Assembly: GCA_036562495.1 (NCBI GenBank)
Contig: DATCKA010000030.1
Span: 124,001-188,000, forward strand
DNA from: Geochorda sp036562495
GTDB taxonomy: Bacteria; Bacillota; Limnochordia; Limnochordales; Geochordaceae
Direction: 5' to 3'
DNA length: 64,000 nucleotides
Of the stretch, positions 8,556 through 15,846 are shown piece after piece. Every line of letters begins with the position of its first letter. Positions within the stretch are counted from its first letter, which is position 1. Below the pieces are notes generated by a model that searched no databases, was not told where the DNA came from, and saw nothing but the letters and a program-made list of their open reading frames with translations. The position numbers and the translations under genes are program-made.

Positions 8556-9262
8556 CGACCGACGAGCGCCCATTCGCCGGCAAGGTGGCAGTGGTGGGGG
8601 GCACGGGGCGCCAGGGCTTCGGGCTCGCCTTGCGGTGGGCGGCCGTGGGCATCCCCGTGGCTGTCGGCTCCCGCGATCCCCAGCGAGCCGACGAGGCCGC
8701 CCACCGGCTGCGCCAGGCCCTCGAGCGGGCCGGTCGCCCCCGGGGGGCCGAGGTGGTGGGCCTGCCCAACGCCGAGGCCGCGGCATGGGCCGACGTGGTG
8801 GTGCTGACGGTGCCGTCTCAGGCGCTGGACTCCTCACTGCCCCCGCTGGCCAACGTCCTGCAGGAGCGAGTGGTCGTCGACGTCTCGGTGGCGCTGGTCC
8901 GCACCCCCGACGGACGCTGGCGGGCCGACCTGCCACCCGAGGGCTCCACCGCGCTGCGGGTGCGCCGGCTGCTAGGAGGCCATCGACGGCTCGCCGCCGC
9001 CTTCCACACCGTCTCGTCGGCCCTGCTGGCCGATCCGGGGCGCTGTCTCGAGGGCGACGACACCGCGGTCTTCGCCGACGATCCCGAGGCCGCCGAGACG
9101 GCCGCGGCGTTGGCTCGGGCCGTGGGGCTGCGCCCCGTGCACGCCGGCGATCTCCTCGACGCGGCATTGGCCGAGCAGGCGGTGGCGCTGCTCCTGGCGC
9201 TGGGCAGCCGCCACCGCCGCCGGTCGGTCGGGTTGCGCTTCACGCACCTGGGGCCCACGTGA
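8552..9262 (+). CDS. npdG: F420-dependent NADP oxidoreductase-like protein (NpdG family)
   Basis: Rossmann-fold oxidoreductase of the F420H2:NADP reductase type, which would exchange hydride between coenzyme F420 and NADP. The N-terminal nucleotide motif is VVGGTGRQGFGLALRWA, followed by the NADP-phosphate contact VGSRDPQRADEAA. VVLTVPSQALDSSL and AFHTVSSALLADP later in the chain correspond to conserved strands of the family. The length of 236 residues fits (NpdG about 220-230). It starts with ATG overlapping the yjbQ stop. Whether the host makes F420 cannot be told from this window; a related NADP-binding protein not using F420 is the main alternative. It is convergent with leuS with only 6 bases between the stops. 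Confidence 0.8.
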   Translation: MTTDERPFAGKVAVVGGTGRQGFGLALRWAAVGIPVAVGSRDPQRADEAAHRLRQALERAGRPRGAEVVGLPNAEAAAWADVVVLTVPSQALDSSLPPLANVLQERVVVDVSVALVRTPDGRWRADLPPEGSTALRVRRLLGGHRRLAAAFHTVSSALLADPGRCLEGDDTAVFADDPEAAETAAALARAVGLRPVHAGDLLDAALAEQAVALLLALGSRHRRRSVGLRFTHLGPT

Positions 9263-9268
9263 GGGACG

Positions 9269-11800
9269 TCAGGCCCCTCCGCGGGTCACCACGCTGACGA
9301 GACGGCCGGGCACGACGATGACCTGCTGCACCGTCCGCCCCTCTACCCACCGCTGCACCCGGGGGCTCGACAGCGCCGCCTCCCGGGCCTCCTCCTCGCT
9401 GGCGTCGACCGGCAGCTCGATGCGGTCCCGCACCTTGCCGTCCACCTGCACCGGCACCGTGACCCGCTCCCGCTGCAGGGCACCGGGATCGTAGGCCGGC
9501 CAGGGCTGCTGGTGGATGCTGCCCTGGTGCCCCAGGGTCTCCCACATCGACTCGGTGGCGTGCGGGATGAAGGGCGCCAGCGCCAGCACCAGGATCTCCA
9601 GGCACTCCCGGACCACGGCCGGATGCGGCTCGCCGCCGGGGCGCTCCTTGTAGCGATAGAAGGCGTTGACGGCCTCCATCAGGGCGGCGATGGCCGTGTT
9701 GAAGCCCAGCCGCTCCTCGCAGTCGGCGGTCACCTTCTTGAGGGCCTGGTGCACCGCTCGCCGCAGCTCGCGCTCGTCGGGGCCCAACGCCGCGCCGTCC
9801 TGCCCGGGGCGGTACGGCTCCACGCCGGCGACGATGGGCGCGTACGACTCCACCAGGCGCCAGACCCGCTGGATGAACCGCTGGGCGCCCTCGACGCCCG
9901 CCGTGCTCCACTCCAGATCCCGGTCGGGCGGGGCGGCGAACAGGATGAACAGCCGCGCCGTATCGGCCCCGTAGCGGTTGACCACCTCGTCGGGATCCAC
10001 CACGTTGCCCCGGGACTTGCTCATGGCGACGCCGCCCAGCGTCACCATGCCCTGGGTGAACAGGCGCCGGAAGGGCTCCACCTCGCTGACGAGCCCCTCG
10101 TCGTAGAGCACCTTCATGAAGAAGCGAGAGTAGAGCAGGTGCAATACGGCATGCTCGATGCCACCGATGTAGTGGTCCACCGGCATCCAGTACCGCACGG
10201 CCCGGGGGTCGAAGGGCCCCTCCTGCGTCGTGGGGGAGCAGAAGCGCAGGAAGTACCACGACGAGTCGATGAAGGTGTCCATGGTGTCCACTTCGCGCAC
10301 GGCCGGGCCACCGCAGCGCGGGCACGTGGTGTGGTAGAAGTCAGGAGCCGTCGCCAGCGGGGCCTGCCCCTTGGGCGCGAACTCCACCTGCTGCGGCAGC
10401 AGCACCGGCAGCTGCTCCTCCGGCACCGGCTGCTCGCCGCACCGCTCGCAGTAGACGATGGGGATGGGACAGCCCCAGTAGCGCTGGCGGCTGATGAGCC
10501 AGTCCCGCAGGCGGTACTGCACGCTGGCCCGCCCCGCCTGCCGGCGCTCCAGCTCCGCGATGACGGCGCGCTTGCCCTCCTCGCTGGGCATCCCGTCGAA
10601 GGGGCCCGAGTTGACCATGACGCCCGGCCCCTCGTAGGCGGCCTCCAGGCGCTCGCCGTCCAGGGGCACCCCGTCGGCGGCGATCACCACCCGCACGGGC
10701 AGCCCGTACTTGCGGGCAAACTCGAAGTCTCGCTGGTCATGGGCCGGCACCCCCATGACGGCGCCGGTGCCGTACTCCATCACCACGTAGTTGCCCACCC
10801 AGATGGGTACGGCCTCGCCGTTGATGGGATTGATGGCATGGGCGCCCGTCGGCACGCCGACCTTCTCCTCCTCGGCCAGCTCGTGCTCGCGCAGCGCCAG
10901 GGCCCCCGCCATCTCCTCCACGGCCTGCTGATACGGCCCACCCGCCACCAGCCGACTGGCCAGCGGGTGATGCGGCGAGATGACCACGTAGGTGACGCCA
11001 AACAGCGTGTCGGGCCGGGTCGTGAAGACAGGTAGCTCGTCACCGGTCTCCTGGACCCGGAAGCGCACCTCCGCGCCCTCGCTGCGGCCGATCCAGTTGC
11101 GCTGCATGGTCTTGACCCGCTCGGGCCACCCGTCCAGCAAGTCCAGATCCTTCAGCAGCCGATCGGCGTAGGCCGTGATGCGCAAGAACCACTGCCGCAG
11201 CCGGCGCTGCTCCACCTTGCTGTGGCAACGCCAGCACTCGCCGTCGCCCACCACCTGCTCGTTGGCCAGCACCGTCTGGCAGCCCGGGCACCAGTTGACC
11301 CGCGCGTCGGCCCGGTAGGCCAGCCCCCTGCGGTACATCAACAGGAAGAGCCATTGCGTCCACCGGTAGTACTCGGGGTCGCAGGTGGACACCTCGCGGC
11401 TCCAGTCGTAGCTGAAGCCCAGCCGCTTGAGCTGGTCCCGCATCACGGCGATGTTGTCGTAGGTCCAGTCCGCCGGATGCCGGCCGTACTTGATGGCCGC
11501 GTTTTCGGCCGGCAGACCGAAGGCGTCCCAACCCGTGGGGTTGAGCACGTTGTAGCCCCGCATGCGGGCGAATCGCGCCACCACGTCCACCAGCGTGTAG
11601 TTGCGCAGGTGACCCATGTGCAGGCGGCCCGACGGGTACGGAAACATCCCGAGCGCGTAAAACTTGGGGCGGGACGGATCCTCCACCGCCCGATAGATGC
11701 CCCGCGCCTCCCACTCTCGCTGCCAGCGAGCCTCGATCACGCTCGGGTCATACGAGCGTACCTCGACCGCCTCCTGACCTCGCGCCTCGTCTTGCGCCAT
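9269..11800 (-). CDS. leuS: Leucyl-tRNA synthetase
   Basis: Class Ia aminoacyl-tRNA synthetase that charges tRNA-Leu. The 843 residues show the HIGH-type motif GRLHMGHLRNY near the N-terminus, the zinc-like CPGCQTVL and CWRCHSKVEQR region, the CP1 editing domain with TTRPDTLFGVTYVV, the leucine-specific WYFLRFCSP, and the KMSKS loop VAMSKSRGNVV. The anticodon-binding domain comes last. The ATG at 11800 follows a GGGGG-type ribosome site; the ATG at 11824 lies very close to the leader terminator and is less likely. Expression should be controlled by the T-box leader directly upstream. No neighbouring gene is co-transcribed downstream; yjbQ-npdG converges on it. Confidence 0.98.
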   Translation of the reverse strand: MAQDEARGQEAVEVRSYDPSVIEARWQREWEARGIYRAVEDPSRPKFYALGMFPYPSGRLHMGHLRNYTLVDVVARFARMRGYNVLNPTGWDAFGLPAENAAIKYGRHPADWTYDNIAVMRDQLKRLGFSYDWSREVSTCDPEYYRWTQWLFLLMYRRGLAYRADARVNWCPGCQTVLANEQVVGDGECWRCHSKVEQRRLRQWFLRITAYADRLLKDLDLLDGWPERVKTMQRNWIGRSEGAEVRFRVQETGDELPVFTTRPDTLFGVTYVVISPHHPLASRLVAGGPYQQAVEEMAGALALREHELAEEEKVGVPTGAHAINPINGEAVPIWVGNYVVMEYGTGAVMGVPAHDQRDFEFARKYGLPVRVVIAADGVPLDGERLEAAYEGPGVMVNSGPFDGMPSEEGKRAVIAELERRQAGRASVQYRLRDWLISRQRYWGCPIPIVYCERCGEQPVPEEQLPVLLPQQVEFAPKGQAPLATAPDFYHTTCPRCGGPAVREVDTMDTFIDSSWYFLRFCSPTTQEGPFDPRAVRYWMPVDHYIGGIEHAVLHLLYSRFFMKVLYDEGLVSEVEPFRRLFTQGMVTLGGVAMSKSRGNVVDPDEVVNRYGADTARLFILFAAPPDRDLEWSTAGVEGAQRFIQRVWRLVESYAPIVAGVEPYRPGQDGAALGPDERELRRAVHQALKKVTADCEERLGFNTAIAALMEAVNAFYRYKERPGGEPHPAVVRECLEILVLALAPFIPHATESMWETLGHQGSIHQQPWPAYDPGALQRERVTVPVQVDGKVRDRIELPVDASEEEAREAALSSPRVQRWVEGRTVQQVIVVPGRLVSVVTRGGA

Positions 11801-11830
11801 CACGTCCCTACCCCCTGCCGTCAAACGAAA

Positions 11831-11862
11831 GGCGCCTTCCGCCCCTAGAGGCGGAAGGCGCC
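11831..11862 (-). terminator. T-box attenuator terminator of leuS
   Basis: Perfect 13-base inverted repeat GGCGCCTTCCGCC / GGCGGAAGGCGCC with a 6-base loop, followed on the minus strand by TTTCGTTTGA. It lies just downstream of the conserved T-box sequence and is mutually exclusive with the antiterminator, ending transcription when tRNA-Leu is charged. Confidence 0.9.
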
Positions 11863-12130
11863 GGCCCTCCGCGGTACCACTCTAATTGGCCCGCCGGCGT
11901 GCCGCCACGCCACGGCGAGCCCCCTCTCGGCGGATAACGGCCGCCCGGGCGCCGACCGGCGCCCCCTCCAGGCCGTCCCGGGCTACCCGGCCCTCGTCGC
12001 ACGCCGCCGCGGCCGCTCGCCCGAGAAGCTCCGGGGCGAGTTCGCAACCGGCGGGCCGCTGCCTCGCACCGCCCGGCAGCTCTCTTGCAGGCCCGTCCCG
12101 GCTGCTACTGCTCCCCTTCGTCGCCTCTGG
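11863..12130 (-). promoter_or_regulatory. T-box leader of leuS
   Basis: tRNA-sensing leader RNA. The conserved T-box sequence AGAGTGGTACCGCGG is at 11869-11883. Upstream on the minus strand lie the CCGTTATC element (ending near 11933) and the Stem I features GGAGCAGTAG, AGAGAG and GGTGCGAGGC (about 12060-12115). The likely specifier is CTC (12038-12040), a leucine codon following GAA, which agrees with the downstream leuS gene; that assignment is inference from position in Stem I. Together with the adjoining terminator this fills the gap of nearly 400 bases between leuS and the tRNA gene. No separate promoter was found between the tRNA-Ala terminator and this leader. Confidence 0.92.
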
Positions 12131-12142
12131 CGGATAAAGAAC

Positions 12143-12166
12143 GGAGGGTGATCCCCCTCACCCTCC
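12143..12166 (-). terminator. Intrinsic terminator after tRNA-Ala
   Basis: GGAGGGTGA and TCACCCTCC form a perfect 9-base stem with a 6-base loop, followed on the minus strand by GTTCTTTATC. It lies 22 bases after the tRNA 3' end and before the leuS leader. Confidence 0.75.
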
Positions 12167-12188
12167 GCCTCGCCATGCTCACTGAAGA

Positions 12189-12264
12189 TGGTGGAGCCGA
12201 GCGGGATCGAACCGCCGACCTCGTGAATGCCATTCACGCGCTCTCCCAGCTGAGCTACGGCCCC
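12189..12264 (-). tRNA. tRNA-Ala (anticodon GGC)
   Basis: A full cloverleaf can be folded. The acceptor strands are GGGGCCG / CGGCTCC, containing the G3-U70 pair that is the identity element for alanyl-tRNA synthetase. The D arm is GCTC-AGCTGGGA-GAGC. The anticodon stem CGTGA/TCACG carries loop ATGGCAT, giving anticodon GGC, and the T arm holds GGTTCGATCCC. The 3' CCA is encoded. The tRNA has its own promoter about 17 bases upstream and is followed by a hairpin terminator. Confidence 0.97.
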
Positions 12265-12280
12265 ACCGCTGACGCCCCTG

Positions 12281-12310
12281 ATTATAACGAGGCCGTCCGG
12301 GACCGGTCAA
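12281..12310 (-). promoter_or_regulatory. Promoter of tRNA-Ala
   Basis: On the minus strand TTGACC (12305-12310) and a perfect TATAAT (12281-12286) are 18 bases apart, with the tRNA beginning 17 bases after the -10 element. This is one of the strongest vegetative promoters in the window. Confidence 0.85.
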
Positions 12311-12340
12311 GTGGAGCGGCCCGCACGGCCTCGATCCTCG

Positions 12341-12793
12341 TCAGCCCTTGATGTCGGACGCTGCAATCATGACGCCGGTCCAGACCTCTTCGTAGCCGGC
12401 CTCCTCATTGGCCGGCAGGCCCACGAAGGCCGTCATGAACGGCGCCTCGACACGCTCGAACCGCAGCCGCACCACCGCCTCAGAGGCGCTCAACGGCTCG
12501 ACGACCTCCACCTCGATGGGCTCCAGCATCTGCTCCCCACTAGAGGTGAAGGCGACCAGGCGCCCGCTCACCTGGGGGAAGGCGCCTTGCGTCCACCCCT
12601 CCAGCTGGACCTGCACCACCACGTCGATGCCGGCCTTGCCATCGGGCAGGTCGACGGCCCGCACCCCGTCGAGGGTGGCTCTCACCATGACGCTGGCGGG
12701 CGACTGTGCGAGGGCCAGCGGCCCCACGACCCCCATGGCCACGACGAAGACGCTCGAGAGCGCGAGCGCGAGAAGGCGACGAATCGGCGACAA
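12341..12793 (-). CDS. Predicted secreted protein of unknown function
   Basis: I do not recognise the family. Read from the TTG at 12793 the product is about 150 residues. It begins with a basic start and a hydrophobic segment (RRLLALALSSVFVVAMGVVG) ending in ALAQS, a good signal-peptidase I site. The mature part is about 120 residues, acidic and rich in valine, and reads like a single beta-sandwich domain (for example AGIDVVVQVQLEGW and EAVVRLRFERVEAPF). TTG was chosen because AGGAGGGGG lies about 10 bases upstream; the frame stays open to 12895 but would bury the signal peptide. It follows rsfS on the same strand with a gap of about 100 bases and precedes the tRNA-Ala promoter. Confidence 0.65.
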   Translation of the reverse strand: MSPIRRLLALALSSVFVVAMGVVGPLALAQSPASVMVRATLDGVRAVDLPDGKAGIDVVVQVQLEGWTQGAFPQVSGRLVAFTSSGEQMLEPIEVEVVEPLSASEAVVRLRFERVEAPFMTAFVGLPANEEAGYEEVWTGVMIAASDIKG

Positions 12794-12891
12794 CTGAGCT
12801 ACGCCCCCTCCTGAGATGGAAGATGATCTCGCTTCGCCTTTCTTCTTGCGCGGGACCGTCGCTCCTGCCGCCGGCCGGGCGACCTGCGCCG

Positions 12892-13245
12892 TCACGGTGC
12901 CGTCTTGGGTGGCGGGCCGTCCCAGAGGGCCTCCAGGGCGTAAAACTCTCGTTCGGCGTGATGGAAGATGTGCACCACCACGTCGCCGTAGTCCAGGAGA
13001 ATCCAGCGAGCCCCGTCGCCTCCCTCGCGGCGAGGCCGACGGGCCCCGGCGGCCTCCAGGGCCTGCTCCACGTGCTCGGCGATGGCGCGCAGGTGGGGGG
13101 TCGACGTGCCGCTGGTCACGACGAAGAAATCGGCCAGCGGGCTTCGCTCCCGCAGGTCCAGCACCACCGTGTCGGATGCCTTGCGCTCGTCAGCCGCCCG
13201 GGCTGCGAGCTCGGCCAGGCGTGCCGACTCCAGCAGCCGGATCAC
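12892..13245 (-). CDS. rsfS: Ribosome silencing factor RsfS
   Basis: Binds ribosomal protein L14 and blocks 30S-50S joining under starvation. The 117 residues contain the family blocks LAARAADERKASDTVVLDL, ADFFVVTSGTSTPHLRAIA, GARWILLDYGDVVVHIFH and REFYALEALWDG. The annotated GTG at 13245 lies inside the 3' end of the preceding LCP gene (56-base overlap), and its GGAGG site is directly adjacent. The true start may therefore be a few codons further in; the conserved domain begins at about residue 9. The order nadD-yqeK-LCP-rsfS is the usual Firmicutes arrangement. Confidence 0.95.
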   Translation of the reverse strand: MIRLLESARLAELAARAADERKASDTVVLDLRERSPLADFFVVTSGTSTPHLRAIAEHVEQALEAAGARRPRREGGDGARWILLDYGDVVVHIFHHAEREFYALEALWDGPPPKTAP

Positions 13246-14554
13246 CTCCCGGTGATGGCTTCCATGGACCCTGGATCGTGGCCAGGTCCATGCCCACGAT
13301 GACGATGACGTCCTGCTCCGTGCCTTCGGCCGGATCCAGGGCCAGCAGCGCGTCCTGCCGGACCACCGGCAGGTCGCCCAAGAGCTCGGCGACCCGTCTC
13401 GCCAGCGGCAAGGCTGCGTCGCGCACCACCAGCACCTGGCTGTGGGCCCGACCGAACTCGCGGGCGTTGTCCACGCGCTCCACCGGCACCCCGGCGGCCT
13501 CGAGGCTTGCGGCCACGCGGGCAGCCGTCCCCACCACGCCGTTGGCGTTGAGCACCGCGACGCCCTTCGGGCCGGCCGGCCCGCCCAGCACCTGCCGCGC
13601 CACTGCCCGGGCTCGGCCGCGGTCCGGCAGCCAGTAGCTGGCGCCGGCGACGGTGGCGGGCATGCCGGGTAACACGCCCGTCACCAGCTCCAGCGAGCCC
13701 CGCCGCATCACGTAGGAGGCCGCCGCCAGCCCCAGATCCAGCGGCAGGTCGGTCTCGATCATCGCGTACACCTGCCGGATCAACTGGGGCAAGCGCGTCA
13801 GCACCTGTGGCCGGCTGGCCGCCTCCATCAGAGCCCGGGCGAACTCCTGCTGGCGCTGTACCCGACCGTAGTAGGCGCCCGTACCGGGGTCGTAGGAGAT
13901 GTCGCCCAGCCCGTCGGCCCGGTAGCGCACGTACTGCAACGCCTCCTGGCCGGTGAGGCGCCGGCGGCCTGGCGCCAGGTCGATGACCAGGCCCTGGGCA
14001 TGGTCGACGTAGTGGAGGCGACGCGGGATCGTCATCTCCACCCCGCCCACGGCGTCGATGAGATGCTCGAAGGCCTCGAAGTCGACCCTCACGTAGCCGT
14101 CGAGGGACACGCCCAACAGCGACGACAGCGCCTGCACCAGGGCGTTGGGCCCGTAGGAGGTGTAGAGGGTGTTGATCTTGTTGAAGGTGCCGTTGGGCGT
14201 CTGGACGCGGGTGTCGCGAGGCACCCAGAGCAAGCCTATCTGGCCTTCGTCCAACCGAAGGCTGGCCACCACGATGGTGTCGGTGCGGCCGGGATCGTGG
14301 GCTCGCGTGTCGAGCCCGACCACCACCACCGACAGATGCCCGTCCGAGGCCGGGCCGCCCCGCAGGCGCCACTCCATCAGACCGGCCACCCAGCCGGGTC
14401 CCCACCGCAGGGTCGCGGCAAAGGCCGCCGCCGCGCACAACAGCCCCACGACGACCGCCGCGACCCACCGACGGCGGCTGGATGGTCGCCGTACCCCGAT
14501 ACGCCTCCCCGGGCCCGCCGGCTCCAGTTCGACCCGGTCAAGCACGGCAGCCAC
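13190..14554 (-). CDS. LytR-CpsA-Psr family protein with LytR_C domain
   Basis: Probable enzyme that attaches undecaprenyl-linked glycopolymers to peptidoglycan. A single membrane anchor spans about residues 29-47. The extracellular LCP domain follows, with the conserved HLSVVVVGLDTR start, GRTDTIVVASL, LLWVPRDTRV, FNKINTLYTSYG and QEALQYVRYR motifs. The charged Asp and Arg residues in these motifs bind the polyprenyl phosphate. A C-terminal LytR_C domain begins near residue 350 (GVAVLNANGVVGTAARVAASLEAAG). The 454-residue length is usual for the two-domain form. It overlaps yqeK by 17 bases upstream and rsfS downstream, so the group is transcribed together. Confidence 0.92.
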   Translation of the reverse strand: MAAVLDRVELEPAGPGRRIGVRRPSSRRRWVAAVVVGLLCAAAAFAATLRWGPGWVAGLMEWRLRGGPASDGHLSVVVVGLDTRAHDPGRTDTIVVASLRLDEGQIGLLWVPRDTRVQTPNGTFNKINTLYTSYGPNALVQALSSLLGVSLDGYVRVDFEAFEHLIDAVGGVEMTIPRRLHYVDHAQGLVIDLAPGRRRLTGQEALQYVRYRADGLGDISYDPGTGAYYGRVQRQQEFARALMEAASRPQVLTRLPQLIRQVYAMIETDLPLDLGLAAASYVMRRGSLELVTGVLPGMPATVAGASYWLPDRGRARAVARQVLGGPAGPKGVAVLNANGVVGTAARVAASLEAAGVPVERVDNAREFGRAHSQVLVVRDAALPLARRVAELLGDLPVVRQDALLALDPAEGTEQDVIVIVGMDLATIQGPWKPSPGGDPAAGVGTPGRARSPGG

Positions 14555-15137
14555 TGGCGCGGCGCATCAAGAGCCAGTTACGCGCCTCCACGGTACGTGG
14601 GTGGATGAGATGCCCCCCGTCTAGAAGGTACCGCAGGCGGGCATCGAGGCTCAACAGACAGGCGGTTTCCAGACTCTGGACGGCCGCATCCCGGATGGCC
14701 GCGGCCGCGGCAAACTCCCTGCCTGGCTCGCTGTAGTCGGCCACCACCAGCACCATCTCCAGCGGGCTCATGCCAGGGCGCCCCGTGGTGTGGTAGCGTA
14801 CCGCGTCGAGCACGGCGTCGTCGTCGACGCCCAGCTGCGCTCGGGCCCAGTGAGCCGCGGCGGGCCCGTGCAGGAGCTCCGGCGAGGCCTGCTCCAGGGG
14901 CGACGGGCGCTCGCCCGCGTCGGCCAGGGTGGCCGTGAGCCGGGAGACGGGCCAGTCGCGCGCAGCGTCGTGCAACAAGGCGGCGAGCTCGGCCCTCTGC
15001 TGGTCGACGCCGAAGCGGCGGGCCAGCTCCCGGGCCGTCGTCACCACGCCCTGGATATGGCGCCACCGGGGCGGCGTCACCATGGCCCTCACCCGCTCCT
15101 CGAGGTGGCCTCGCTCGGCCGGCACCGGCGACCTCAT
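14538..15137 (-). CDS. yqeK: YqeK family HD hydrolase (symmetrical Ap4A hydrolase)
   Basis: HD-domain phosphohydrolase that cleaves diadenosine tetraphosphate symmetrically. The metal-binding HD signature is WRHIQGVVTTARELA followed by ELAALLHDAARD. The later YHTTGRPGMSPLEMVLVVAD block is diagnostic for the YqeK branch. The product is about 199 residues from the ATG at 15137; a GTG at 15167, two bases after the nadD stop, is an equally possible start. It lies between nadD and the LCP gene, its normal neighbours in Firmicutes, in a run of genes that touch or overlap. Confidence 0.92.
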   Translation of the reverse strand: MRSPVPAERGHLEERVRAMVTPPRWRHIQGVVTTARELARRFGVDQQRAELAALLHDAARDWPVSRLTATLADAGERPSPLEQASPELLHGPAAAHWARAQLGVDDDAVLDAVRYHTTGRPGMSPLEMVLVVADYSEPGREFAAAAAIRDAAVQSLETACLLSLDARLRYLLDGGHLIHPRTVEARNWLLMRRASGCRA

Positions 15138-15168
15138 CCGCGGTGAGAGCCCCCCCGTCGGCCGCACC

Positions 15169-15846
15169 TCACGCCCGTGCCAGCGGCCGGCCCTCGACGG
15201 GGTCCTCCGGTCGGGCCTGGGCCGGCTGCTCCCGGGAGCCGTAGAGGCGATACTTGTAGATGTAGTCCGCGACCGCCTCCGGGACCAGGTACCGGATGGG
15301 ATGGCCCCGGCGCACCCGCTCGCGGATGTCCGACGACGAGATGGCCATGGCGGGCACCTGCACCACGTGGATCCGGCTGGAGAAACGCGTCCACAGATCC
15401 CCGATGGCCCCCTCCAGCCGGCTCAGATCGTAGCCGGGCCGGGTGGCGGCGATGACGTGGCAGCTGGCCAGGAGCCGCTCGGGGTCCTTCCAGGTGAGGA
15501 TCTCCAGGATGGCGTCGGCCCCGGTGATGAAGAAGAGCTGAGCCGAAGGCCCCCACTGCCGGCGGGCCTCCTCGATGGTGTCGACGGTGTAGCTGGGCCC
15601 CGGGCGGTCGATGTCGATGCGGGAGACCTCGAAGTGAGGGTTGCCCAGCGTGGCCAGCACCGTCATGAGGTAGCGGTGCTCGGCCGGCGTCACCTGGTCG
15701 GCTGCCTTGTGCGGGGGGCGCCCCGACGGCACGAAGAGCACCTTGTCGAGGCCGAACTCCACCCGGGCCCCCTCCGCCGTCACCAGGTGGCCGTAGTGGA
15801 TGGGGTCGAAGGTGCCCCCCATCAGCCCGATGCGCGGCCCGCTCAC
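15169..15846 (-). CDS. nadD: Nicotinate-nucleotide adenylyltransferase
   Basis: Adenylates nicotinate mononucleotide to deamido-NAD, the penultimate step of NAD synthesis. The nucleotidyltransferase motif GGTFDPIHYGHL is at the N-terminus, FVPSGRPPHK and GPSYTVDTIEEAR follow, and the C-terminal ISSSDIRERVRRG is the canonical second phosphate-binding motif. At 225 residues it is slightly longer than average because of a Pro/Arg-rich tail after YRLYG. The start ATG overlaps the proA stop as ATGA. It is followed directly by yqeK, as in most Firmicutes. Confidence 0.96.
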   Translation of the reverse strand: MSGPRIGLMGGTFDPIHYGHLVTAEGARVEFGLDKVLFVPSGRPPHKAADQVTPAEHRYLMTVLATLGNPHFEVSRIDIDRPGPSYTVDTIEEARRQWGPSAQLFFITGADAILEILTWKDPERLLASCHVIAATRPGYDLSRLEGAIGDLWTRFSSRIHVVQVPAMAISSSDIRERVRRGHPIRYLVPEAVADYIYKYRLYGSREQPAQARPEDPVEGRPLARA

